The notes under the pieces were generated by a model, which saw only the letters and a list, made by a program, of their open reading frames with translations, had not been told where the DNA came from and made no database searches. A stretch of 64,000 nt of DNA from Congeria kusceri (lineage: Eukaryota > Mollusca > Bivalvia > Myida > Dreissenidae). The first letter of the stretch is position 1. Each line of letters begins with the position of its first letter. Below are positions 23,691 through 34,946 of the stretch, piece after piece. The position numbers and the translations under genes are program-made. The stretch spans positions 2,063,501-2,127,500 of the forward strand of contig CM051030.1 of the NCBI GenBank assembly GCA_027627225.1, given 5' to 3'.

Positions 23691-24018
23691 CTAAAGAAGA
23701 ACGTTTGTATATCCAGGTAATTTATCAGTTTCATGCTTAGTATTAAGGTTTCTAAACAAGATTTCTTCATTTGGCATCTAATATTAGCAAGCATTTATTG
23801 AACTTCAAGAGATATTCAACACATCTGTGCTAATATCCTCCACGAGGGGTAGCAGGGAGGAACCAAACAGAAGCAGGATGCAGCGCCCTGCTATGTCACT
23901 CTAAATATTTCCCTATTGATCTATACGACCACCAATCTATAAATTGTTTGTTAACTTAATAGATCTTTGATACGACTGGGTTGTACACAGTGTTACGCAA
24001 TAGCGAACAAATACTCAC

Positions 24019-24112
24019 CACACAGCTGGGCAGGACGAACAGTACCGTAAACCAGATGAGCACGCTACCCAGGGTCCCTCCGCCGGCCAGTCGGCACTCG
24101 TCGGCATCGTAC
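24019..24112 (-). CDS. candidate internal exon with transmembrane segment
   Basis: On the - strand a good acceptor (TTATTTCTCGGCAG) precedes 94 bases ending at a consensus donor (GTGTG|GTGAGT). One base completes a preceding codon and 31 codons follow without a stop. The peptide begins YDADECRLAGGG and continues into the hydrophobic run LGSVLIWFTVLFVLPSCV, a likely membrane helix flanked by cysteines. Local GC is far above the surroundings, as expected for a conserved exon in AT-rich DNA. I do not recognise the family. Flanking exons would lie upstream (higher coordinates) and were not found; a possible downstream exon is at 23627-23690, and another open stretch lies near 23830-23895. It could also be a fortuitous open stretch. 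Confidence 0.4.
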
Positions 24113-24609
24113 CTGCCGAGAAATAAAATGTGTTCCTTAAAGGCCTATTTAAAGGAATATCTGGCGTTTCCGCGGGGTATTCCATTCAGTGTATTAGTCC
24201 ACCATAAATCTCTTAATATTATCTGCAATCTTTTCTGATAAGTGTCTCCACACTGTGTCCACAATGTGACCACAGCAGGGTGCCACTATACAGGGATGCA
24301 ATACCTGGGGTGGGGGGTCAAATAACGAAGGATTAAACTAGAACTTTAAAGGGACTTACGGTATTCACAAATTTCGTATTTTTTTTTTTTTTTTAGAAAA
24401 AAAAAGGCCCCAAAATGCCAACAAATATATTGCCTGCAAACACTGAAGCATCAGAACTAACCAATAAAATATTCTATCCAGAACAGCATATACAAGAATG
24501 CCTCTGCCGGGACTAGCAACTATGGCCACCGTATCAAAATTGTGTCATGCAAACCTCTAAGCCAGCACCAAACATATCGACGAAAATCGTGACACACTCT
24601 TACTTTTAA
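24113..24609. other. intergenic or intron, no feature recognised
   Basis: Includes poly-T and poly-A tracts (24379-24405). No supported gene. Confidence 0.35.
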
Positions 24610-24680
24610 AGGTGAACGGACAAGCTTCTAACAAATGTTATTTATTCTTTAGTAACATTGTTTTAGCCATTACAAATCAA
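24610..24680. repeat. dispersed repeat, copy 1 (copy 2 at 40244-40315)
   Basis: Shares GCTTCTAACAAATGTTATTT and ATTCTTTAGTAACAT with 40244-40315 at high identity. Both then diverge. The family is unknown. Confidence 0.6.
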
Positions 24681-24877
24681 CTTCTCGTATCAGTTTTCAT
24701 AAATAACGCTTTTATAAGCGAGTATAGCGTACAAGACAACGGGATTTGTGCATATTTCTATCGATACGCCATTTTGTTTCAAACCGGATGCGACTTATAT
24801 TCTTCCCAATGGATGTTCGTTCATAAACGACACATTAGTATAGTATTTGTCATCACTCAGGAGGGTCAATTTTGGCT

Positions 24878-25221
24878 GTCCGGATAGCGCAGTGGTTGAT
24901 ACACTCGCTTCTCACCTAGGCGTCCCGGGTTCGCTTCCCACTCCCGGCGCTTGTGAATTTGGTTGGTGGTCACCATACCGGACAGGTGGGGTTTCCTCCG
25001 GTTACTCAGGTTTGCCCCCCACAGCACAAGGCCATGCCAAAATTAAAATATTTCAGTAAAATATAAATAGATGGAAATTGCAGCTATGATTCAAAATTCG
25101 TCCCAACTTTCGTGAGTCTCTAGTACGTTAATTAGGTAGGAGTGCTGGGACACACTCCTCACATAATGCAGCCTCAGGCGCGGAAGGACCTCATAAACTT
25201 CAACATACACACACACATACA
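24878..25221 (+). mobile_element. tRNA-derived SINE, type 3
   Basis: Head GTCCGGATAGCGCAGTGGTT (A box) and CCCGGGTTCGCTTCCCACTC (B box). The body carries GTGGTCACCATACCGGACAG, TTTCCTCCGGTTACTCAGGT and CCCCCCACAGCACAAGGCCA, a block I associate with widespread bivalve SINEs. The tail has GCGCGGAAGGACCTCATAAA and ends in a (CA)n-like run near 25205-25220. Confidence 0.85.
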
Positions 25222-25501
25222 CTGGTCAATTCGCGTTTTGATACATAACGTTTCTTTTGGAATATATTATATGTGACAACAATTTTTAAATCGCTAGTCT
25301 GTAACAACTAACAACGGCCTCTTTGAAAGCACAATTCCCAAATTAAAATATAAAAATACGATATACAAGTATAATAATGAACAAATAAGGTTAAACGTAC
25401 TATCATGGTGTGTATATATGAATTCCAAACAATGCATATATTTATTATTGACACAGCAGCAACACATAACATTTAGTGTATACAAAAATGTAAATAAACT
25501 T
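25222..25501. other. intergenic, no feature recognised
   Basis: AT-rich spacer between a SINE and the tRNA-bearing element. Confidence 0.4.
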
Positions 25502-25997
25502 TAAAGGGACCTGTTCACGGATTGACGAATTGACAATTTTTCAACTTTTTTTCTCCGATTCCAAAAATAAAAGGACAGTTTATTCAAAGGAGCAAAATAA
25601 CACTACGGACTTATAACATACTGTGAAAACCGTTTCGTTCATCAGTAATCATCGGTTGACATTACAAAAATTATAAAGCGTTTGTAACGCTAAACGATGG
25701 AATAATCTGGAGTGGTTCTGTTGTTTTCGTTGAAATTGATGACAACCCGTGTGGAACACTTACATAAAGTAAATAATGCAGCGTGATATAAAGAAGTTGG
25801 AATGACCGAATGGGTAAGGCGATAGCCTTTTAATCCGAAGTTCCCGGGTTTTAACACCGGTGGAACCATTTTGTTTTGTCTAAATACTTTTCTCGTTACT
25901 ATACTTTAGCTTGTTTGTTTTAATTCTTAAATCTGTGAAGTTAAGACATTTAATGGCATACTAAAAAATGAGAACATCTGTGCACAAGTCCCTTTTA
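25502..25997 (+). mobile_element. inverted-repeat element carrying a tRNA-like block
   Basis: Left end AAAGGGACCTGTTCACGGAT and the inverse of the right end AAAAGGGACTTGTGCACAGA form terminal inverted repeats. Near the middle (25798-25870) is a tRNA-like block: ATGACCGAATGGGTAAGGCG (A box) and CCCGGGTTTTAACACCGG (degenerate B box). A second copy, broken by insertions, is at 28111-29360. The combination of DNA-transposon-like ends with an internal tRNA-like promoter is unusual. Confidence 0.7.
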
Positions 25998-26525
25998 TCG
26001 GAAGAATTTTATTTCATCACTAGTTTTTACGTTGTCACTTTGGAAGCATTTTCCTAAATATACCAGAGGTGCAACAATTGTGATATAGGAAAGAAACGCA
26101 CTACGCCAAGATTTAGCAATTTTGCTAATGCGACCATAATGGACATATATTTTACTAGTTTCTAACCTAAAGATAAACCTCTTATCAGGGGAAATCACTG
26201 TGCGGAGTTTGGAAAACATACTAATCACAGTGGTCTCCCATGCTGCGTTTGGAAAAATGCACGAGGATACTGACCGGAAATGGCATTTCCAGACGATAAA
26301 AGCGCCCCCTACAGTGACGTCTATGGTAAATATGATGATGTAAACAACAGTCGTGCAACCTAACTTCCGCCATGAGTGGATAGTCTGAAAAGGTACGAAT
26401 GGAAAATCAGAAATATTCATGTGCAGTGACGTATCTAGACAGAATTTGAATATACGCGCAATAAAAGTTAAAATTTAGGTGACGTTGAATTGACATTTTC
26501 TTTACATTTACTTACCGTCAGTTTG
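25998..26525. other. intergenic, chance open frame only
   Basis: A 141-residue - strand open frame (25995-26420) has no recognised domain. GCGCCCCCTACAGTGACGTC (26300-26319) and CAGTGACGTATCTAGACAGA (26424-26443) look like transposon-end fragments. Confidence 0.35.
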
Positions 26526-26690
26526 ATGCATCTATCAATATTTCCCTCCTGAGGGGTGGGGGGGGGGAGAGCGTCAGGCATGAACTGAATGGGACTTTAC
26601 ACTGAAAGCGATCCTGACAAGCAGAAATTCGACACCAAATAATTTCGGGTCCCGGGAAATATACTTTGGTCAGATTTTAGATAAAAAAAT
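26526..26690. mobile_element. MITE-1, copy 6, right end lost
   Basis: Left end TGCATCTATCAATATTTCCC, then GGGACTTTACACTGAAAGCG and ATACTTTGGTCAGATTTTAG. The right inverted repeat is missing. Confidence 0.7.
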
Positions 26691-27560
26691 GCAGTGGCAA
26701 TTAGAACTACATTTTGCTATGCTCTGACCGGTGCGAACTTTTTCACACGCGTTATTTCAGTTACACTGACATCATTCATTGATTCATCGATTCTTCACAT
26801 TCATTGAACAAAACAAAACAAATGACTCATATCCGGAACCTCAGTGTCTTTTTGCATCATTTATTGGAGATTTAACAACGGTAAATTGTATTCTTCCTTT
26901 ATAGATTAGTCAGTGAGTGTCATGTTAGAATTAGTATTAAATTATTGGTATTTTAATCTTAGTGAACATTGATATAATAAGCAAATAACCAAATTAATTC
27001 TCATAACGCTGATTCATTCTGATAATTATGATACAATGTTGTTGTGGGTAGTTAAATAACTAAGCTTTTTGGTGTTTTTTTCCCAATGGCATGTTATTTA
27101 CATTTTTCGTTGCCATGTAGGCATTACGATTTATGTGCATGACAGTACTTATAAGAGTAAGTCACTGACCATAAATGAGTTCCCAAGACTGTGTTGCTTG
27201 CGTATAGTATATCCGACTACGGTGAAACTTGATATCACAATTACCATGCTCACCGTTTGTTGTTATTAGCAACATGTAAACAGAACACCAGCGCGTGATT
27301 TAAAATGGCTCCTCCCGGTAAAGAAAATACACCCGATACAAAGAATATAGTAATGTATCAATGACGGTTGTACTCACCTAAAAAATTAGCGAATTAACTG
27401 GAAAGAAACATAGAACAATTTCATTGTTAATGAACCATAAATCAACAGGAGTAATAGAAAACAAGTGACAGACAGAAAATAACATAAAAAACAGTCAGAC
27501 AGGTACCTTATTCATATGGAGAAATCTAATTGAACACAGACATTAAATGATTTAACCTGC
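26691..27560. other. intergenic, no feature recognised
   Basis: AT-rich DNA. No gene or repeat is supported. Confidence 0.4.
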
Positions 27561-27950
27561 AGATTTAATACACAAACAGAGTCTGCTTTATCATCTAGGA
27601 CGTTAAGAGGGAGGCTTTTTGATAATGGTTTTAGAAATGAGCTTTGGATCTTTCAAGAAGATAATGCATCATGCCATGTTTCTAAAAAGACAAATAAATG
27701 GAAAAATGACAACAGTATATAAAAACAATAAAATGTTCACCATACAGCCCTGACCTGAATAATAATTATTATTGTCGAAAATTTATGGAAAAAGATTCAA
27801 TGATTCCTTGTAATAAGACTGAACAAAGTTCATTCAAAGGAGAATTTAAATAGTGTCGTTCTCGTCATTTGGAGTACACTATCTATCGACTATATTCGTG
27901 GCCTTTACCACTCATTGTCTGAGCGAATTTTTACTGTAAGGAAGGAAAAA
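27561..27950 (+). pseudogene. Tc1/mariner-type transposase remnant
   Basis: Translation from 27621 gives WIFQEDNASCHVSKKTNKW, the conserved second catalytic-aspartate block of Tc1-like transposases (family pattern W-FQQDN-PCH-A). After an in-frame stop, another frame gives PYSPDLN followed by LWKK, matching the PQSPDLNPIE-LW signature, and the end reads SLSERIFTV, typical of the C-terminus. At least one stop and one frame change break the gene, and the N-terminal paired-type DNA-binding domain is not found. No terminal inverted repeats were identified. This is a dead, 5'-truncated cut-and-paste transposase. Confidence 0.8.
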
Positions 27951-28197
27951 TGATATATTGCAAAATTTTAATAAATACCAGAAAGTTGGTGAGTATTTTA
28001 GCCTTCTTACACGTGGTATAATTCAACACACAAATATAAGTTGTTGCGCAACGATGTGATGATGGGAACTCATTTACAGACAGCGACTGTATGCTTAGGT
28101 ACGCCACAATGAAAGGGACCGGTTCACAGATTGACAAACTGACAATTTTCAAACTCATTGTCACATATTCGAAAAATAAAATAATAGTGTATATAAA

Positions 28198-28331
28198 GCA
28201 CCTATCAATGTTTTCCCTCTGGGGAGGAGATGCGGGCATATACGAGACTTTAGACTGAAAGCGATTCCCGACAGGCGGGAATTTGACATTCCGAATTATT
28301 CCCGGTCGCGGGGAAAATATTGATAGGTGCA
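28198..28331. mobile_element. MITE-1, copy 7
   Basis: GCACCTATCAATGTTTTCCC and GGGGAAAATATTGATAGGTG then CA; 134 bp. The interior has GACTTTAGACTGAAAGCGAT. Inserted in the left half of the tRNA-bearing element. Confidence 0.85.
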
Positions 28332-28608
28332 TAAGGGAATGAAATAACACCACAGACCTAAAAATATACTGTCAATACCATTTCGTTAATGAGAAATGGA
28401 TTAAATTATAAAGTGTTTGTAACGTGAAATTTGTGTTTCTGTTGTTATCGTTGAAATTGTTGAATATGCGTGAATCACTTATATAAAGTAAAAACCACGC
28501 ATTCAAGTATGCAAGTCGAAATGGCCCACAGGAAACGCATTAGACCTTTGATCTGGTGGTCTGATGGTCTGAGGTTCAAACAATCTCATTAAAATCAAAT
28601 CCTAACAT

Positions 28609-29161
28609 TGTCAGGATCTGAAGACATCGTATAACAGGTCACGTTCAAATGACCTTCCAAACAATAAAATATCGGACCTGCTGCGCCCAATGAAATTGCC
28701 TTTTGCACATCAATGTTTGGCCACGGTTTTTGAAAGTGATGCATTTTCATGTGATCCTCGGAATAAATCATTTACAGTTATTTTTCACGCGGATAACAAT
28801 GGATATAGTGGTACCTTAGCAGGGTTGTCATTATCAAATGAAGCAAGCGATTTTTATCTTAATCTAAGCGATTTAGCCTGAGGTCTAGGGGCCCCTTGTG
28901 ATATTACCTATTGCATTTTTTAAGTTCCTGAAAAAACAACTGATTTTCTCCTGATTTTAAATGATGAATTTGATCAGCAATTGGTTAATAATGACAACCC
29001 TGCCTTAGGCGAGTAAACATCCAAAGTTCACGTTAATTTCGTGCATAGTTTTTGTGCTTTATATATGAAGGTATACCACAACATTTTGAAGGCAATAGTT
29101 TGATTGGCTCCTGAAAAGGTCATCTGAATGTGACCCACAATGCGAAGTCGTCAGATCCAGT
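28609..29161. mobile_element. MITE with ~46-bp terminal inverted repeats
   Basis: Left arm 28611-28656 (CAGGATCTGAAGACATCG, CAGGTCACGTTCAAATGACC) is the inverse of 29116-29159 (GGTCATCTGAATGTGACCCA, CGAAGTCGTCAGATCC). It sits inside the tRNA-bearing element and contains a smaller nested MITE. The short open frame at 28690-28881 is not recognised. Confidence 0.75.
28817..29005. mobile_element. small MITE nested inside the previous one
   Basis: GCAGGGTTGTCATTATCAAA at the left and TTAATAATGACAACCCTGC at the right are inverse. CTTA directly precedes and follows the element, a possible target duplication. A related inverted copy is at 39415-39556. Confidence 0.7.
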
Positions 29162-29384
29162 CTGCAGATAATATAGTAGCATCAGACTGGAGATTATTTT
29201 AATGAGAATGAGGTTAAATGGGAGTTGTTTTTTTGTCTCGTTTTTGTTCCTTTTCTTGTTGAAAGTTCTTAAGCTTTCTATTTCAAATGCTTTAATTTTA
29301 CTAGTAAAGATGTTTAATGGCATATTTAAAAAATACAAAAATCTGTGAAAAGTCCCTTTAATCTGAAAACTAAGAAAACGTGAG

Positions 29385-29520
29385 ATTTGAATTTTACTTG
29401 TTGCTTGGAGTCTAGTACTATAGCTGTAACTATCTTGCACATTTGTACAAATTAAAAATACATGAATAATTTAATTAAAAGATATCCTACTATTTATAAT
29501 ATTACACCTCACTTTACATG
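29385..29520. repeat. dispersed repeat, copy 1 (copy 2 at 39272-39415)
   Basis: GAGTCTAGTACTATAGCTGT then AACTATCTT, and TATAATATTACACCTCACTT, occur in both places in the same orientation. The family is unknown. Confidence 0.6.
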
Positions 29521-29529
29521 TATATAGTT

Positions 29530-29785
29530 GAGCCACAGCTTGGCCACTTGACTTGTGTGGGGACTGGTCATGAAATAATTTCTTCAGCCATTCTCCCCCT
29601 ACCTCTGATTCAAGTAGGGCAGTTGTCCATTACTGGTATAAGTATGTGCACCTGCTACTGGTAAACCGCTTAGATCAGCTAAGCTTGCCCAGGAATAGTG
29701 TGAGTAGGTTAACTGACCACCGTCATGTGACAAAAATACTGTTAAATATGGCAAAAAGTCCAAACAAATAAACAAACATCTTGTA
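29530..29785 (+). repeat. probable 5'-truncated SINE-like repeat
   Basis: CCTCTGATTCAAGTAGGGCA, GTGTGAGTAGGTTAACTGAC and a CAAACAAATAAACAAAC tail resemble a common bivalve repeat as I remember it. No tRNA head is present. Confidence 0.45.
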
Positions 29786-31214
29786 TATGCATGCATTAGG
29801 CCAGAGTTTTTTTATTTCTTGGTTCTCAAATCCGCCGACCCGATTTTTTCCAATAAGCAAAAAAAATAAAAAATTTAGAATGTAACGGATATTGTAAAAA
29901 TGACTGTGAAAGGGTTTAAACCCGTTACACGGTATACAAAAACAAATTATTAATGTCATGGTTATCATGTAGTGATTAAGTTAATGTTGTGTAATGTGAT
30001 TTTTGTAAGTAATAAAGCATTCAGATTTTAATATCACTGCCCATTTCCGTTTGTGAAATTATAGTCATTAATTTACTCAATTCTGTGTTGTTGTATTTAG
30101 CTCACCTGAGCACGAAATGCTCGGTGAGCTAATTGGTATAGGGGACCTCTCCATCGTCATGCGTCGTCCATCGTCCGTATGCGTCAACAATTTGGCCCGT
30201 TATTGCGATAAAGACTACATTTTTTATTCAATCTTGACCAAACTTACACAGTTTGTGTATAACCATAAATCTGGGACGGGTTCGATAATGGGCCCGATCA
30301 GACCAGGAACACCAGAGTTATTATCCATTTTTTGGTCCCAAATACATCTATTCCTGAATAACTCACCAGGTAAAGGGAGGTAGAAGAACTATTAGGAAAA
30401 TAATTGCAAGCAATGTGTTATTTCCCTTTGTAGCTCATTCACAGATATAACCCAGATAGTGGAGTCTGCTTATCAGTAAAATCAATGCATCACTCTGAGT
30501 CAACATGATACTTCTATTTGAGGTCAGCATCATTACACATAGTAACCATTGATAGCCTGCTTCTGACCTATATTTTGGCTGTTTGTGCAGCAATACAATT
30601 TTCCATTGTATGTCTTGGCATCCAGTCAGGAAAAAGATTTAAACAATAATCAATAGCTAGAATTCATGTTGTAAACGAGCAAACAGAATATAGGATTTAG
30701 ATGATGTGATCTAGTGCCTGAAAGGGTTTTTGGACTGTTTAGTTAAGTCACTTATTCAGTATCATTTAATCGTGTAACTTTTGGACTGGCTTTTACATTT
30801 GAATTGGGATTTTGGAAACTCAAGTAATTATCTTACATGATTTTTAAGCTGATTTATTATTTCTCCTTAATTGAAAAATACTTCTACACTGTTTTACATT
30901 TACTCCTTAATTAAGAAATATGTTTACACTATTTAGAGTGCACCATGCTACTTGCTGCTTGTATGGTATATATAAATAAGGGCTTGTAGTTTGGGGACTC
31001 TTTTTAGCTCACCTGAGCAAGGGTGAGCTATTGTGGTCAGTCTGTGTGCGGCTTCTGTCGTAAGTCGTAAGTCGTCCATCATCAGCATTTTACTTCAAAC
31101 AACTTCTTCTCTGAAATCACTGGGCGGATTTTAACCTAACTTGGCAGGAATGTTCCTGGGATGGTCCTTTACCAAATTCCTTCAATTTAATTAAAATATA
31201 TTGAAAACTCTGGC

Positions 31215-32060
31215 AACCATGGCAACCAAAAGCTTAAAAACTGGAAAACTTAAAAAATCTTCTTGTCAGAAACCACTGGCTGGATTTGAAAATAGCTTTC
31301 ACAGAAATGCTCCTTGGGTGACCCTCTACCAAATTCCTTCAAATCATTTTGATTCGTTAAAAAACATGGCCAGTAGGGGGCGGGGTAGTTTTCCTTATAT
31401 GGCTATATTGAAAACTTTAAAAATCTTCTTGCCTGAAACCACTGGCTGAATTTCAAAATTTCACAGAAATGTTCCTTGGGTGACTCTCAACCAAATTCCT
31501 TGAAATCATTTTGATTCGTTAAAAAACTTGGCTGCCAGGAGGTCGGGGCAGTTTTCCTTATATAACTATATTGAAAACTTTAAAAATCTTCTAGTGTAAA
31601 ACCACTGGCTGGATTTCAAAATAATTTCACTGAAATGTTCCTTGGGTGACCCTCTACCAAATTCCTTAGAATCATTTTGATTTGTTAAAAAACATGGCTG
31701 CCAGGGGGCAGAACAGTTTTCCTTATATGGTTATATTGAAAACTTTAAAAATCTTCTTGTCTGAAACCACTGGCTGGATTTCAAAATAATTTCACAGAAA
31801 TGTTCCTTGGTGACCCTCTACCATATTTCTTGAAATAATTTTGATTCCTTAAAAAATATGGCCACTAGGGGCAGGGCAGTTTTCCTTATATGGTTTTACT
31901 GAAATCTTCTCATCTGAACCACTGACTGGATTTCAAAATAATTTCACAGAAATGTTCCTTCGGTGACCAAATTCCTTCAAATCATTTTGATTCATGAAAA
32001 AACATGGTCGCCAGGGGGCGGGGCAGTTTTTCTTATAATATGGCTATGGTGACCCTCTAC
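31215..32060 (+). repeat. tandem core repeat of family A, ~165-bp unit, copy 2
   Basis: About five units with the anchors CACTGGCTGGATTTCAAAAT, TTCCTTGGGTGACCCTCTAC and ATCATTTTGATTCGTTAAAA. Several units are shortened compared with the first composite. Confidence 0.8.
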
Positions 32061-32338
32061 CAAATTCCTTGTAAAGTGGATGCTATCAAAACAAAACACT
32101 TATTTAACCAAAAATATTTAATTATGGAAACAACAAAATATCTGACAAACTTAATAAAAATATTTTATGGTCTGGGCATTTTGTAGGGTGGGTCAGGTAA
32201 ATGTTTATAAATGTAGCCTATAAGACCACGGTTTAAATTGCTAAAGCTGCATGTTATTGATGTTGCTTATTTTTGAAGACGATTATAAATATTAAAATGA
32301 TGAAGGCTATGATGCTTATGATACTGTGATTTTGGTGT

Positions 32339-32405
32339 TTTTGATGATGATGATGATGACGATGATGATGGGGATGATGATGATGGTGATGATGATGATA
32401 TAGTG
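32339..32405. repeat. (GAT)n microsatellite, copy 2
   Basis: Interrupted GAT trinucleotides, shorter than the matching tract at 15953-16062. Confidence 0.9.
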
Positions 32406-33139
32406 GTGATGAGGCATGAACATAAACAACAACCCAATATTAGAATTTTATTTGAATATTCAAATTAAATATTTCCAGTACTTCTGGTAATTATGATAAT
32501 TTCCAGAAAATCACATCAGGGAGGAACACAAAACCCAGAGCAACTGTTTACTTGAATCTTATTTGACCTCCCATCCTATATACATGTTATGCCAGGAATT
32601 GTATAACTCTCTCCAACTGACCTATTTATCCTCATGTGGCCCAATGAACTTGGCCTGTGGTTAAGCAGCTTCCTAGACAATTCAGTAAACTGCACTATCA
32701 ATAACAATGGAATATTTGCACATGCTTATTCCAAGGCATAATATAAACTGGGTTCTGTGTTGGAAAGGTTCAGTTTCAGAGAAATATTTTCAGTTTTTCA
32801 CAAGCTAGTCATGTGCCTAGAAATTTAATATTTATATGTCACTGACATCAATAAAGAGTTTGTTTTGAAAGTTATTTGTCCACTACTGGTTGCATGATCA
32901 GATGGGATACCCTCCATCTATGTTTCTCTCTGTATGTCTGTCTGTGCAATAAAATTTGGGTCCTGCAATAACTCAATAAATACAAAAGCTAGGTTCATGA
33001 AACTTTGTGTGCTTATAGAGGGCAATGGTAAGATATTGCATGTTAATTAATTGTTGTGCTTTCAATCAGGAAAAAGTGTTGAAAATTGCACATAAGCAGG
33101 TATTATGCTAAAACTTTAATTTGGTGGACATCAGTGGAT

Positions 33140-34640
33140 TAAAAAAAATCTTAGACAAGAAATGTCTTTTAAAAAAGACAATAGGCGTTGAAATTAACAT
33201 TGAGATGTCATTTAAAAATTACATAAACAGACGGCCAAGATGATCGGTTACGTGACTTCTCAGACCCCAGAATTTTTGGTCCCCACCAATATTAGGAGAC
33301 TAATTGGACCACAGATTTTTCGGACACTATAAGAAAACTTCTCGGACCCAAAGGTTAATTTGAGATGAATTTATTAATTTTAAAAATTAAATAAAATTAT
33401 CATTAATATCTATGCCGTGAATAAACCAATCATACAGCTCCATGTTTCCACCATTGATAAATAAATGACCAAAATAATTTAGGTTAACATAATTGTTATC
33501 TGAATTTGTCAAGCCAATTTAACAAATTAACAATGTAAGAAAATAATTTCAGGAATGCATTAAAATTATTATGTATTAGACGAGTCTATATAGTTATTTA
33601 TAGCACCGGTAATATACCATTCATGTTAGTTATCTAATATAATAACGATTTGAAGTCAAATAAGCATTTATACTGTGTATCCCAATAAAAATAGTCAGGG
33701 AACATTCAGCGATTTTGAAATGTTAAGACTTTTTTTTTGATAACGCAAACATAAAAAATCATTAGACTATTACGATTTTAAATTATAGCAGTAGACATAT
33801 GATATATCAAGGGTTCCTGTGTATAATTAGTATTGCAAATTGTGTATTCATGCTACGCGAATATCAATTTGACGTATTCAGAATCTTCTTTCATAACATT
33901 TTATCTATTGAAACTGTAGCATCTTTTTACAGATTAAATAACAGCTACTGGTGAAGTTGATAGAAAGATGCAATTATAAATAATCTTTAATGAAGCATAA
34001 CCACAATTTTAATTCAAATTAACAGTAAGTATATAAAAATGAATTCAACATTTATTGAAATTCTTAGGTTTATGATTCTCTGAACGCTATTATTGACGCA
34101 TGTACGAGTATATTAACACAGCTATACACCGGTTGCTAGCTACGCGCGCTATTTTTAGAATGACACTACTGTTTCTGGAATGTGATGAACTCGCTAGAAT
34201 CAATGGGCTACATGGAACGGCAACTCTGCGAATGAGATTTATGAATGGCAACATTGCACACTTGCTATTTATAGAGCGTCCCGTACCGCTTATATAAATG
34301 TAGGCTAAACAAAATAGTTATTTCGTTACGTGAATGAATATAGCATTCTTTTTATGGCATACAATGAGAAAATATGTTCATAGTTAGCCTCAGTTCTAGA
34401 GTATATGTCGAGGATATGTTTATAACTTCATTTTAACTGCTTATGTAAACAATTATGTAAATTTTTAATCCCCAAAAGTATGCAACCGTTATTGGTTTAC
34501 GTTAAACCATTGTTTGAAGTTTGCATTCCCTAAAATTATAAAATTTTCCCAATTCTATTGGCATTCAATTTTCCCGCTGCATAATTATCGCAAGAAATCT
34601 AGGTCAAAAGTGATCTTAGACAGCTACGCCGAAAAAAAGA
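33140..34640. other. unidentified ~1.5-kb insertion in composite copy 2
   Basis: Copy 1 passes directly from GTTGGACTTCAGAGGAT to GCAGTAGTTATGGCATCAAG within about 40 bases (16782-16835). In copy 2 these are about 1.5 kb apart. The inserted DNA is very AT-rich, has no recognised ends or gene, and breaks the element near 33130-33180 and 34630-34650. Confidence 0.5.
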
Positions 34641-34946
34641 CAAATTGCAGTAGTTATGGCATCAAGTGTTCCAAATTTTGCATTATCATTTAATTACTTT
34701 ACAGATGAAGTTATAACAAGTATCTAAGATAGCTATTTTTAACCAAATAAAACTGTGTGGTTATTAGATCGGGTATGTCGTTGGGCATGTGGGCTGACAG
34801 ACTTGACAGCAGCACCAACTTTTGGTTTCTGAGCATTAACTTGAGAACAAAAAAAAAAAAAAATTGCAATTGTAATAAAACTTCATACATAGATGCCTCG
34901 CTTGAGGTTGCATCTGGGGTGGTTGTGGTCAAGGGCACCATTACTA

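Larger units (their letters stand above)
28111..29360 (+). mobile_element. tRNA-bearing inverted-repeat element, copy 2, interrupted
   Basis: Left end AAAGGGACCGGTTCACAGAT; right end ATCTGTGAAAAGTCCCTTTA. The tRNA-like block sits at about 28520-28585 (AAATGGCCCACAGGAAACGC, GGTCTGAGGTTCAAAC). Two later insertions split it: a MITE-1 (28198-28331) and a larger MITE (28609-29161) that itself holds a third element. ATGTTTAATGGCATA near the right end matches copy 1. Confidence 0.65.

Noticed and set aside
25798..25870. Genuine tRNA gene
   Set aside because: The B box is degenerate, the stems do not pair well, and the block lies inside an inverted-repeat element. Treated as tRNA-derived sequence.
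25995..26420. 141-codon minus-strand open frame
   Set aside because: No recognisable domain or splice signals, composition like the AT-rich surroundings, and transposon-end fragments within it.
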